Below are positions 1 through 12,389 of a DNA stretch of 64,000 nt, in pieces. This DNA is from Atopsyche davidsoni (lineage: Eukaryota > Arthropoda > Insecta > Trichoptera > Hydrobiosidae). The translations under genes and the position numbers were made by a program. Below the pieces are notes generated by a model. The model had not been told where the DNA came from and made no database searches. It was given only the letters and a program-made list of their open reading frames with translations. How positions within the stretch are numbered: the first letter of the stretch is position 1; the number at the start of each line of letters is the position of its first letter. Location: contig JAILWY010000023.1 in the NCBI GenBank assembly GCA_022113835.1, positions 4,588,001-4,652,000 on the forward strand, read 5' to 3'.

Positions 1-3000
1 CGGGTGTCATTTATAGGGTTAGACATATTGCTGTCTCGGTCGCTCTCACTCAGATCGCCCTTCAGAAGACATCGAAAGTCTGGAAGCAAGATATAATTCT
101 AGGTAAAATTACTTATTCTTTCTAGAATGGATGTTTTTGGAGAGCCTTCTCGATTTTCGAGTTTCAGGTCTCGGATTCGCAGTAATCCGAATAATGAAAG
201 TACTTGGAAAACTAGAATTCAATAACATCGTATTGTACCATTTGCTATAATCTTTTCAAAAATGAAAATATAAAATCACAAACAGAATGATGAAATCATA
301 CAAAACAATGGATAAAAGCGTTTTTTTTTAGCATCAAGACATTTTACTTTGAATTTGCAAATGCGGATATTACAATGAAGATACGTCGATTTCCAAAGTA
401 ATTTAATATTAGGTACTTCAAATGTTTTACCATCGTTATATATTTTGCAATAAATTTATCTTTAAAACACTAAGTAGGTAATTGTAACTCAGTGACTTTT
501 TAATTTATCCGAGCTGAGGTGTACACCTGAAATATTATATTTTTCATCCTGTAGTTTTTATCACTTTGTTGCATTTTATCTCTACCATACAAAGTATATT
601 TACCGTAAATTAAGTAATTTTCCTTGATTCACAGCAATTTGCAATGACGGAATATATAAAAATTCATATTTCTATTTTCCGAAGAGACGATAAAGGGCAA
701 TGAGGTACCCCTTGTGAGGCATCTCCGGAATGTCTCGTCTATTTCCGTCTGGCGATCCTTGCCCTATAACTATGCAGGCCACCGGCCGGACAGATGACCG
801 GAAATGAAATAATTATCCACGAGAGCGACCACCTTGTCGACTTTTCGAGTCATCGTTTCCAAAACACTATTAAAAATTAAAAATTAAATTATATACTAAA
901 CAAAAAAACTTTCCGGTTGGACACCAGAGGCAATTAAAAGGCTAGAAGCAACTGCCTTAATCAAAGTAGAAGGTTAAAAAGAAAGAGGCTATTGCGGCGT
1001 GTCAAAAGGTAACTCTAAGTACTGGACCATGGGTTTGTCAAGCTTAAAGTTGATTCTACCATCGTATGGCTAAAAACAATGGATTTGAAATGATTCAGGA
1101 ATAAGTGAAAATAACCAGAGACCAGTATTGAATATCTCTTCACCTCGAAATCTCCATTTTAGGATGCGATCGCAAGATATAAATGGCACCAAAGAAATGT
1201 CCGACTTGTTGATATTTTTACTAATAATTAATCTGCTTAATAGGCAGATTTATTATTTTGTGCGAATCACTATAGTGCTGTAAAATAAGGAGAAACTCTT
1301 CTGGTACTGAACACTTTTAAGGAGTTTATTAATTGATAACCAAATAATGAAAGTGGGCGAACCTATAACGCCTCTTTTATTGTTTTTTGTCTATTTGTAT
1401 TCAAGATAAAAACGATATATTAGTACTAATAGAAAATCCACCGAAGACGTGCGAATTATATTTTTTTAAATGGTAATTAAGTACGGAAGTGGTTGTTGAA
1501 TGTAAATAGTCTAATAAATCCATGACTTTTCAAGGTTAAAAAGTGACAAGATGAAGTGTATAAAATAAAACCGAGCTGTTTCAAAGTGTAATAAAATATA
1601 TTAAATGGAATAAATTTATTTTATTGGGCCGTTATTCATTCGCACACGTCACGTTATCAAGTAATAAAGGAGGAAGTTCACAGCTAATAGGAGGTGAACC
1701 TTTACCCTTTTAATATATTTCCAATCTATTTAATTATATTATCTATATTTTGGGCGATTCATCTTTTTGTGATAAATTAATGATGGTATTAAGCCATTCA
1801 TATCGGTGGCGAGCAAATAATTCTGAATGGATTATTCTTGATTAGATATTTGGGGTGATAGAATTTGATTATATGTGGACTTGCTATCTGGAAAAATGAA
1901 AGCCTTTCATTATTTACAATGCCCCATATTAATGGGAATTAATGTAAGTTTTTTTTATGGCGTTGATGATCTCAATTAGTGATTGATGCGATGATAAAAT
2001 TTACTTCACACAAACGAGATGAAAATTTAGTCTGTTTTATGGTTATTCAGTTTTATAATAAATTTGACGTATTACGACCTGTTTTTAAATTTCAGTATTG
2101 TGTAAGACACATTTTCGTATTTTATCTTTGAATGTAATAAAATGTTTATTTTTACTTTATCACGGCTGACTCTTTAAAATACCATAAAAATCGAAGTTGT
2201 GCTCTTTATGCTTTGGAAAATGACATTAAGGGTGACTCGTGAAATAAAACATTATAAATATTATCTTTAATTTAGAAATTTTATATCTTTAAACACATTT
2301 GCAGTAAACTTGTACTTGTTCGTGTAAGTAAATAGCAAAGGTTGCGAAGCGTAAGATACTACACCATCTCCTTCACACCTCGAAACTGTTTATGAGCGTA
2401 AAAGATAGTATGTACATTATTTTAAAACACACCGTATGACCAGAAAAAGAAGGAAAAATCTAGGTTTTATCTGTTAATCTATTAATCTGTGATTAATAAT
2501 TTCTAACGCAATTTTAATAAAAAAAATAAAATTGGTACTTGTGTCAAGCTGACATTAACTGGGAATTTCTTAGAAGCATCATATTTTGTTTTTTTTTTTA
2601 AATTCTAAATTTGAAATTCTCGCTGTGAACAACAGAATCATATAATTCGTACATAAAGCATATTTGATAGTTTTATTTAATTAGTTTACGAATGAAAATA
2701 TTATCCTATCGTCTTGAAATCCGGCACATAGCTGCGGAAAAATTTACTAAACTTGCATGCAAAAAATCAGCGTTGTATCTTTTAAGATATTCTATAGAAA
2801 ACCAAAAAATTAAACATACACACACACAATGGCTATTATTATAGTAGATAGATTGAAATGCATGTTTTTACAAATCGTAATTAAATAAAATAATTTCTTA
2901 TAGTAAAAAAATAAAACCTACAAATATCAATTACACACATATTTTTTTAACATATGATCTTCATTATTTATTTTAATATATTTCTTTTTGTGTAGTATAA

Positions 3001-5590
3001 AATTAAGTCTATGCGTAATTAATTTAAGTAAGTAATATTTTTTTTATTTTATTATCAGGATTAATTTTTATGTATACAGCATGAATTGTATTTTAAAAAA
3101 ATAATAAAATAAATTATTTTTAAATATAAGCCATCGGTTTTTTTCTTCTTCGTTTATTTTTAGATCTATCGTACTTTCTCGTCCAGACACCCTCGCCTTT
3201 ACCTTTTCCTCCTTCAACACCCTTTTTGGTTTCTCAAAAACGTTGAGAGGAGTAAAAACGCATGGATTGTGAAACACCGATTTATATCTTATCTTTATGT
3301 ACTTGAACCCAATAATTGTTTAGTAATCAAATAATTCACATCCAGCAAAATATATATTCTTACTTTAACAAATTATCAAAAGCAGGAAACCTTTTAAATA
3401 ATTAAATTCTGTCTAAGCTCTGTTGTATATCACTCGTTTGCACTTTACAGTTTTAATCAAGTCTATGATATAACCAAGATGTAGCGTGGCATTCCTGAAT
3501 ACAGCACAAACACGCTTTCAGTTCATCTTGCTTGTAACAAGTTATTAAAAAGCTTCACGAAACTGGTCATGAGAGCTTTTCATGTTAAGTGAAATTATAT
3601 CGAAGAAAAATATTAGATGTGGACTTTGTGGACTTGTATTTTGATATTCTCGTTGGCATGAAATTATTTCAAAATAATAACGCACTTTGTCGTATGAAAT
3701 TTGATTTTAGGTAATCGATTTGTTATCGTATACTATGATGTTTTTGCTAGATAAATATGTATAAAAAATATACTGTATACATAATATAGGTAAAGATTAC
3801 GGTAAATATTTCATTATTGTCATTGGAATTTTGAAATAGTTACTATGCACAAATCGTTATAATCACAAGTGGTTTTTATCGCTTCAAGCCGCCTCCTTTA
3901 TTCCCTTATTGACTTGCATTTTTTTATTTTTGCAGGTATTGAATTTTAAAGCCTTTAATTACAAAAAATTGAAGCTGCTTGTATTCTACTTTTTTTTTTT
4001 TTTTACAACAATCCCAATTTTATTACTAGTAATAAACGCGAAACAATTTTCTTTTTCTTTAGAAACATGTTTAATTTATGGAAAGGGTTTTAATTTCTAT
4101 TCATTTTATAGCATTTTCATTGTATTACGGGGAATTTTCCTGCCGTTAAATTATAGCTCTCAAGTGCTGTACGTGTATAACTTTACATTACACGCGGAAA
4201 ACACGCGATCGCGAAATAAAGAGGAATAACAACGAAAAACCCGTGAGTATTACGAATCGATAGCGGTAAATTTACAATATTCGCATTCAAAAAATAATTC
4301 ACATGCCAACTGATGTTATAAAGAAAAAAAATGGACTGAGTCTTGTAGCAACTACATAATATTAAACTAGTCAAATGAAATAGAAAAGTAGATGTTTTGT
4401 TTCGTCAACTGCTAGGAAAATCAATTTGGTAGTGAGCGCTTTTATTGCTAAGTACTATTTTTTCTAAATGATCCAGGTAATGACCTGTGGACCCACATGA
4501 GAGGGTTTGGTCGGGTAGTTGGAAGATTACATATAAGAAAAACAATTAAAATTTATTTTGAGCCCACAGCGTAGATTACCTATTATCATAAATATTTTTA
4601 CATAACTCAGTACAGTGTTTATGCGATCTTTCCTGTGTTCGCGTTAATTCTGGAGAGCTGGAATCTTAACTAAATAAACAGTTGCGTTAAAAACCGACTT
4701 TTATAAAATATCCACATAAACTTACAATGATTAAGTAAGACATCAAACGGTGTATTTTTTACTTCCGTTGAATTTACTATGAACTAGTTGTATTCAAAAA
4801 CCGCGGAGTTAGTCCAGCTTTGTTAAGGTGACTTTCTGGGAAGCATTGGACACCATGAAAAATTAAAAAATCACTAAAGAAATAAAAATTAATCGATCAA
4901 TCAGATCGCTTGTCGGTCCAACGGAAAATGAAATAAATTTCTTATACTCAGATAATTGCTACTGCCATCTGTGTATAAAAAAATGAGTTAATATGGTATT
5001 TGTTTAGATTTTCTGAATAATTCATAGATGGCGTTGCTACCACAGTAAAAATATTGAATACTCTTCTCTCCAATACCGATCCATTTATTAATTATCTGTA
5101 TTCTTAAGTCAACCCATAAAAATACTGGGTTTTTACATCCGTTTTTCCTAACCACATTTCATTACAGAAATAGAGAAATTAAAAAATAGAGAATTAACTT
5201 AGGGAAAATAAAAGAATATTGAAATTTAAATTTTTTTATATGAAATATTTTAAATACACTAAATAAAATACTAATTAAGGCTAGTAAAGGCTCAAAATAT
5301 TTGTTCCGTTGCAACTTTGTTTGCAATGCAGATGGATTCGGTAATTTTTCTGGGGAGACATTTAATACATTTTATATTCGAGAGATCTAATCGTAGACGA
5401 TAGTTAAAACTTGCTGGAGCATGTTTGTAGATCTTTTTGTAAAATGCTTAAAATTAATTTTTAACATAAACAATGTAGGAAAATGTCGTGTTAGGATTGA
5501 ACAAATTAACTTCAGTAAATAAATATGTTATTTTTTTTCCTACTGTACTATTTAATCTTGATAGCAACGATGGCTCACCAAATTAACATC
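1..5590. other. AT-rich gene-free stretch
   Basis: No coding exon can be supported here. The open frames present (3068-3277, 3909-4229, 4183-4374) are short, AT-driven and lack coding character. A denser, more GC-rich block at about 680-850 contrasts with the flanks and could be a regulatory element. A short CA run lies at about 2818-2827. The rest is homopolymer-rich sequence typical of insect intergenic or intronic DNA. Confidence 0.6.
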
Positions 5591-5599
5591 AGTTTTCGT

Positions 5600-5695
5600 T
5601 TTTGATTGTGGACGGGGATTGAATCGGAGACCCCCGGCCAAAAATTAATAGTTTCACTGATAAATCAACAATCCAATCCACCAATCAACTGATTG
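5600..5695 (-). repeat. possible tRNA-derived SINE remnant
   Basis: On the minus strand the segment holds a sequence like the internal B box of a tRNA promoter (GATTCAATCCC, in the region of 5618-5630), next to a GC-rich patch. It sits directly beside an AT microsatellite. This is a common pattern for old tRNA-derived SINEs, but no complete A box is evident. Similar B-box-like fragments occur near 15,540 and 40,210. Confidence 0.3.
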
Positions 5696-5699
5696 TTTC

Positions 5700-5703
<4 letters not shown>

Positions 5704-5759
<56 letters not shown>

Positions 5760-5764
5760 TTTTT
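5704..5764. repeat. (AT)n microsatellite followed by poly-T
   Basis: About 23 perfect AT dinucleotides run from 5704 to 5750, followed directly by a run of 14 T. This is a simple repeat prone to length change by slippage. Confidence 0.97.
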
Positions 5765-5979
5765 ATCAAACATACTCAAGGCATTTTTCATAGCTGAACG
5801 TCATGGTTTATAATTAATGTGACGTTTATATTTAACAGCTTATAAATATATGTAAACATTATAAAGCAAGTTTTCAAATTTAATAACAAATAAAAATGAA
5901 ATGTAGCACGTTTCGATCTCAAGAAAATATAATAATTGAACAAGAAACAATATCGGTGAATCACGTTTCTAGAAACTCT

Positions 5980-6365
5980 CATTTTCAGTCGAAATGGGAT
6001 TTGGAGGTGCTCGGCCTCGTATGCGGCGCAACCAGGCGGGCGGGCGCTGAGCCGCACTCGTCGGGTAGGGTGGGCACTCAGCTGGACTTGCTGGGCCTTA
6101 AGGGTGCACAGGGCGGTACTCAGCCACCCCTGATGGGTAGGGTGGGTCCTAAGCCGCCGTCCCCGAGCCGGGTGGGCGCACAGCCGCACCCGCCACCGGA
6201 GAAACCTCCGGCTTTGGGTCGTCATTACAAATTACAATGCCGCAGCAACAAGTAACAGGAGGGCCGGCGGCGCCGTGCTTAGGTTTCCCTTCAAGGTCGT
6301 CCGCCGACCTTGGCGGCCCTAAATATCCGGTTCCGATTCCGGCAGGGCTGCCGGCGCGCGAGAAA
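5980..6365. repeat. GC-rich island with internally repetitive GGGTGGGC units
   Basis: This is an abrupt GC-rich block in AT-rich surroundings. The word GGGTGGG recurs at roughly 6067, 6139 and 6168, each time followed by a variant of CTCAGCC or CTAAGCC, which gives a degenerate tandem structure. A 119-residue frame runs through it on the plus strand (5896-6255) and is rich in Gly, Pro and Arg because of the repeat. The part after 6250 is equally GC-rich but not repetitive. It could be a fragment of a retroelement or a decayed minisatellite. I recognise no domain. Confidence 0.4.
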
Positions 6366-6769
6366 TAATAAATAAAACCGTTAGTAGTTTTTTAAAAACT
6401 TCTCAACAAAATGTTTGCGTGATCGTAGCTTCGTAGGTCTAAATATCTTGATGTTAATATTTTCGTTACATATTCGTAATATATATGATCCTGGTGCTTG
6501 CTCACCAATGGCATTTGATATAATCCAACTTGTGGATTGTCCAATGATTTAATCAATAAGTCTTCAAAAATTCTTTCTGCAATATCCATGTAACAACTTC
6601 TTTGATAAGTAAACATAGATTTATTTATAATCAAAGGAACAATTTATTTGAATATTTGTCGTTGCATATGATACAACAGATCCATCTTATTAATATTGCT
6701 CATTAATGTTCTATAAAAAAAATCGACTCACTTGCTTTAATACTTTCTTTTTTTTAAAAAAGAGGGGGG

Positions 6770-7000
6770 AGTTCCGGTTGTGTTATTTGTTTCAAGGAAA
6801 TAGCATGTTTCGTGGGAGGCCCTGCTGCAGCGGCTGGCAGCCGCGGGCTCGCACGTCGCTCTGCGCTTGTCAATAGTCATATCCGGCGCCACAGCCTTGC
6901 GCGACCTTCAGGGGAGTGGGGGGGGCAGGGGAGGGGGAGGGGGGGGGCGCTCAGAGGCTTGCGGGCGTGGGCCACTGCAGTCTACATTTTCAAATACGCT
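6770..7000 (+). other. GC-rich island with possible exon and G-tract
   Basis: A GC-rich block begins at about 6810. One plus-strand frame reads smoothly from a TAG at about 6801 through 6910 with Leu/Ala-rich, coding-like codons, so a partial exon is conceivable. I find no convincing donor site and no recognisable family. The block ends in a long run of G-tracts (6911-6948). It may instead be a regulatory CpG island. The assignment is open. Confidence 0.25.
6911..6948 (+). other. G-quadruplex-prone G-tract
   Basis: Five runs of four or more G occur within 38 bases, separated by one- to three-base spacers (AGT, CA, A, A). This satisfies the usual rule of four G-runs with short loops, so the plus strand could fold into a quadruplex. 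The function, if any, is unknown. Confidence 0.7.
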
Positions 7001-7371
7001 TTTTTTCATTATCTATCACAAAATTTACCGATTCGAGCCTCTTCCCTACAGAGACAAGCTATTTACTGTTGAAATTTAGGACACGCTTGTATATATTTTA
7101 TTCAAGTGTTTTTTTTTTATTTTTATATAGGTTTGGTACCTTGCTTGTTATGTACAAGGTTTGTCATCACAATTTGGGGAAACTTTCCAAACTAGTTGAT
7201 CGAAATTGTGCTATATATGGGAGTGACTGAAGCTACACCCCCTGGTTTATCTTCTTTATGGTTCCGATGACACGCTTCAAGAAGCCATCCAGTGACTTCA
7301 TCAAAAATCAAACTCCGAGCTCGCTTTTTTTATTATTCTGCTTTGAGACTTTAGTGTATTAACGTGCGAGG

Positions 7372-7620
7372 AATATCAGAGACGACTCTCGATCAGTCCG
7401 GCACGCTCGAGGAGTCACGACGCCCGCGTGAGTCATGAGTGACAAGCCGGTTCGAGGATCCCTGTGCGGAGGAGCCTCGTGGCCGCTGATACGTTTAGTG
7501 GCATTGACGAGGCGTCACTGTGCTGCAGCGATGACGCGCCGAGCGCACTTTCCCCTCTCGCCCACCTACTTACGACCCAGCGCCGAAGCCTCTGCACCAA
7601 TATAATACTATATCTAGGTA
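7372..7620 (+). other. CpG-rich candidate exon with donor site
   Basis: This is a CpG-rich block in AT-rich surroundings, ending in a good splice donor (CTAG then GTAAGA at about 7618). One frame from about 7455 up to the donor is open and gives a mixed-composition peptide with no resemblance I can name. An arthropod initiator-like TCAGT lies at about 7394. It may be a first, partly non-coding exon of a plus-strand gene, but no downstream partner exon was found. Confidence 0.3.
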
Positions 7621-7699
7621 AGAATATGACACGCTACAATCTACACGATCGACCGGCCAAGATACGACTTCTAGGCTCAGTCCATTGAATCGTATGAAT

Positions 7700-10600
7700 T
7701 TTGATAATTAATACACCTGTGATTACTGTAATGAATGTTTTTAGATTGCGGAATAATGTTAAGAACAATAACAGCAGCGTAAGGTTTTAAACCCATCAGG
7801 CGTACTCTTGATTTACAGTTAAACGTTCTTAGCCATGTGTATGAGTTATTTTGTAGTTTTATAGTATTAGTCTTCAGCACGCAGAACATGTACCCGGTCT
7901 AGTTAAACTGAAATTAATCTGAATCTAGTCATCCCAGTAACGAGAACAGCGTAACGCTATTGAGGTAGATAAATCAGATGCTTAGCCTAATTCTCAAAAC
8001 GTCCCGTGCTTTGGCTGTTCAGAGAATAATACCCCATCAGTGAGACCACAAATGGCAGGCATAAGACACGAATAATAAATAAAAAAATAATTAAAATACT
8101 TCAACATAACCTCACGTTTTTGCACATATAAATAAATCCACTTGCTTTTTTCGCTGAACAATTTTGATATTTTTTCTTGTATTATTTTTGGTTGTGCATA
8201 CAATAATATGAAAAAAAATGATGCGAAGATATACCGATGGATTATTTTAACGTCGAATTCACCTTCATTTCTGGGTATGTTCGATATAATGAAAGCAAAT
8301 TCATCTACAGCCCTAGGCCTCGTGAATCAGGAGTTTCCAATTGACTCTAATATAAGAGATCACGAGTTTTGCGTTGGATTTATCTATTTCTAGATCTTGT
8401 TTTCTGGTTTTCTCCTGTACGCGCCGGAGAATAATCAGCATCACAAATATCTTTCTGACAATTACTGCTGTATCGCTACCAATTCTTAAATTTTAAAAGA
8501 TTTATGAACATTTTAACTATTTTTGAAGAAAATTATTTGGTGGACTTTCATTTTAATGCATCTTTTAAAACAATTAATTATGATTTAAACGCAAGTGCGT
8601 GTTTTAAATTACAGATGTATTTTGAAAATTATTGATAAGTAAGGAAGTTTATTTTTATTTGCTCTGATAATCATTACTCTACTTTTTGAAAGCACTTTTA
8701 TCAAACTCAATCCACTGGTAGATGTTAGTGTTATACACGTGAACATATCAACTACATATAATTTATTATTAAAAATAAATAAATAACTGTCTTCAAACTT
8801 ATTCATGTATTAAAACCAGCAGTAACATTGTGGAGATTTAAATAAAATTATTCATTTATGACTTTAAGCTAGTTATATATTAATAATGTTTATTCGCATG
8901 CCTAGTAATTTTGCAGCTTTAATTCATAAAATACTCAACACTTCTTACAATAATTATGTGGATAAGTAATAATTCTAATTATCTTGTAATTTATTTTCCA
9001 AACTGCAACATACTAAAATTGTATGTACCGTTATTCCAATCGCTTGCAATTCGTTTAGAAAAAACAAACAAGGCGCATGCAGTATATCTGAATGTATAAT
9101 TAAAAATAAACAGCATCGATACTATCGTTAGAAACAGGAACCGTGACCCGACCTCGAATGCTGAAACCCACCCAGGTCACACTTATTCTCCCAAGTCACC
9201 CAAAGATGATCATCTTTTAATATCTGAAAACGTGCTTAATATACCGGTCGTAAATTACAGATGACGATTTTAAAATATTCTATAAATATTCATTTCTATA
9301 ATAAGGATTTTAGACGCCATTAGTAACTACGATAGTTAGATTGTGTGTATAAAAACAAGCTGCGTTTTAAAAGCATAAATATTAAAAAAAATATTAAATA
9401 GAGATGACTATAATATATTTTGTAAAAAAACCTTAAATATGAAGTATATTTACTCTGTTTCAAAGACGTACCCAATGATTGTCTTAAAAACACTTTTATT
9501 TGCATTTATGTTCAATTTACCTTTTCACCTATTAGACAAGTTTAAACGCCGGAAAATTGTTTATTTTTCAAACATTTGAAATAGGTTTTTTTTAAAGAGA
9601 AACTACAATCATACTTAGTAAAATTAATTTTTGGCTTTATAGGAAGTCTCAGTGTGTATTTAATGGCATACTTTTAAGCGTATATGTTTTCTAAATGTGG
9701 CGTGACTTGGAATGAGAAAATTCTAAAATTTAGTCATTTTCTTTCTTAGATGTCGTGATATTTTTTTCACTGAAAAGTTTCCGGCAACTTTTACTTTAAA
9801 CGAATTTATTTTTGATAATTGAAAAATAGTATTTTTTATTATTATAATATGTTTTATATTAATATAAAGCACTCTAAAATAATATGTAAATAACTGTTCG
9901 TACTCGTAACGGAAAATTGTTAGAGTATTAAAAGAAAATATTATTGATTGAAAAAAATTACATATTAAATCGAGAAACCAACTAAAATATGAAACAATAA
10001 AAAAATGATTAAAAATGGTGTATGTGAGTAATTTATATTAAATATGAATAAATCCTTCTAATTAAATATTACGGAGTTTCACGCACTGGCGCAGTACTAC
10101 ACTCGTACGGAGCAAGTTTGTTTACATAAACAGTTATAATTACTACGTAAATATTATTTCTTTACAAAAATAATAAAGATGCCAAGATAATCTTAAAAAT
10201 ATATGAATCGTAAAAAATACTGATACATAAATAAATTAATATATATATACATACGGTGCTCATACAACGGGATGTTAATTTTATTATATGTTTCGTGTCT
10301 TTGAGTTGGTGCAATCTGATGTGAACCGATTTCCTCCCAGACCTTTGGAGGCTTTGAATCGTCACAGCCTGGTCCTTTACTGCTCTCCTCGCACTATAAT
10401 TTGATTAAGATATCTCTTTACACTATCTTATATTAGTTGTTATGGATATCTTTTAGTTTACTTGCAAATTTATAGATGACTTGACCACAGCAAACATATC
10501 ATATCTGATTCTTGCCCTGGAAATTTTGAATGATAGACATATATGATTAATCCAAGAAACCATGCAAGCGCATCAAACATGCCACATAATTTAAATACTC

Positions 10601-11480
10601 GTAAACAACATTAAGAATGACAAAAAAAAATGTGTCTCACTTAATTTTACCTTGAAAAACTGCATTTTTAAAAGATTTATTTTGCCATTCGAGTCTAAAC
10701 CGTAACAACTCATTTTTTTGCCATTGAATTATTCGCAAATTATTTTCCTTATTATGAACAAAGAAATTTTGGGCAATTCAAAGGAGAATTTTCATATTAG
10801 CGGTACAATTTTTACAGTAACTCTTAAGCATTCAAACAATGTATTTTTTTAACTAACAGAATATTTTGTAACTGTAGAATGCATTTTGCATATTATTGTC
10901 ATTATCTCAGAGATGGTTATCGTGACGGATACATTTGCAATTGTAAACAGTAATTACAGTTAAATATTTTATATCACTGGATACACAGAATGACAATGAG
11001 CTTCTCTAACTGTACAGAACAGGCGGTTACCGTATGTGTCCGAGATTACCAAAAATATTCATAAAAATTACCTAATATTTTAAATAACCGCTCTAGATAT
11101 CTCACATATTTGTACGATGAGCATTTAACTGGTGAGTTTTATTGGTTTACGGATTATTAAAAATTGAATATAATTACTTATGTATTCATGAAAAATGATT
11201 TCTTGCGGATATGTATTTATCAAATAACATAAGTGTAATAATTTATTGCTGTGTTATTTTTGTAATATAAACCAACAAATGATGCCATAAGTTTACGTGT
11301 CAGCTAAGTTAGTTAAAATTTGAAAATTGTTGTATGTAACCAAGCAAAACCAATTTATAAATATGTTTATTTATTTGCAGAGTATAAATAATTAATAATC
11401 CTGCGATTATTATTAGCAACGTTTTGTGAGTTTATAAATATATTTTCATGATTAAATATCATTTATATAGATTATTAAGA
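7700..11480. other. AT-rich gene-free stretch
   Basis: No gene is supportable. The small open frames (for example 8142-8393 and 8609-8806) are AT-driven. A moderately GC-rich patch lies at about 9135-9215. Nothing else stands out. Confidence 0.6.
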
Positions 11481-11499
11481 GACTCTTTCCTTATCAATC

Positions 11500-11541
11500 T
11501 TCTTCATCGGGTGCATCTCCCCCAAGGAGGCTGGCGACCAT
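11500..11541 (+). repeat. dispersed repeat family R1, copy 1
   Basis: The segment resembles three other places in the window (22,709; 22,888; 51,611). They share a core of the form CTTC-GAGTGC-CTC followed by GAGG-TTGGCGACCAT. This copy is truncated and abuts the left end of the mariner derivative. It is probably the tail of a dispersed SINE or LINE family. Confidence 0.5.
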
Positions 11542-11544
11542 ATA

Positions 11545-12208
11545 TTGGTAGTGTGCATTAATTTTAAGTATTTTTTTCGTGAAATTAGCTCAATATATTC
11601 TATTCAAAGTATTGTCCATCGCTAGCCATGACTTTTCCCCATCTTTCGGGCAAATTATGGATTCCATCCCAAAAGAACTGTTCGTCTTTTGAAGCCAATA
11701 AAGAATCAAGCCAATTTTTCATACCCTGTTCAGAAGTGAAGCGTATTCCAGAAAGGTCATTCTGCATCGAACGAAACAAGTGGTAGTCGGAAGGGGCAAG
11801 GTCTGGGCTATAAGGCGGGCACTGTTTTTCAAATATGTTTTAACCGGTTTAGCAACATGTGGCTTGGACGTTCTTTGTCATCCACATCGAAATCACCACT
11901 TTTAAAGCGTCGAAACCAGTACTCACATATTTGTTGCAATGGAGCATGTTCACCATAAACTTCACACAGCAATCGGCGACTTTCAGCTGCTTTTTTCTTC
12001 CAATTGAAACAGAAAAGTAAAGCTTCCCGCAAATTGGGTTTTGTTGGTACAAATGTTGACATGTTGAAAGCTCAAAAAAAATGTTGTATACACTTCAGCG
12101 ATATGACATATACTGAAAAATAAAGCGCAATAATGACGCTTCACAATGAAGTTAAATAAAGTATAGCCTGATGCGATTCAATAGTAGTAAATTATTGCAC
12201 ACTACTAA
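11545..12208 (-). mobile_element. mariner element with internal deletion (non-autonomous)
   Basis: This 664-bp element has terminal inverted repeats beginning TTGGTAGTGTGCATTAATTT on the left and the near-complement on the right, flanked by TA target duplications (11,543-11,544 and 12,209-12,210). The minus strand encodes the first part of a mariner transposase from an ATG at 12,062, including the helix-turn-helix-type start, up to about 11,860. It then jumps to the C-terminal part with the third catalytic aspartate motif (YSPDLAPSDYH), ending at a TAG at 11,600-11,602. The junction near 11,850 removes the region that should carry the first two catalytic aspartates and also breaks the frame. 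It cannot make active transposase but retains ends that could be mobilised in trans. Confidence 0.93.
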
Positions 12209-12269
12209 TATATTTATTTATTATTTTTGCGTCATTTTCATGTCACTTAACTATACAGATATAGTACAA

Positions 12270-12385
12270 TGACGACCAACAACCGAACGGGATTCTTGGA
12301 GTTTAAGTATGATCGAAAAAATAGCGTTAAAAAGGGCACTAATGGCTGGCTTACCGGTCGGTTGTCTGTTGTGTTGCAATGCGTG
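12270..12385. repeat. hairpin-forming short repeat
   Basis: The left side contains ACAACCGAACGG and the right side contains CCGGTCGGTTGT, an imperfect inverted repeat around a spacer that holds AATAGCGTT. A related spacer word and the CGGTCGGTT arm recur at 27,330-27,430. This suggests a small miniature-transposon family. Confidence 0.4.
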
Positions 12386-12389
12386 TAGG

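Noticed and set aside
3909..4229. 106-residue hydrophobic frame
   Set aside because: It is driven by T-rich codons including a poly-T run. A membrane-protein look is a common artefact of AT-rich DNA.
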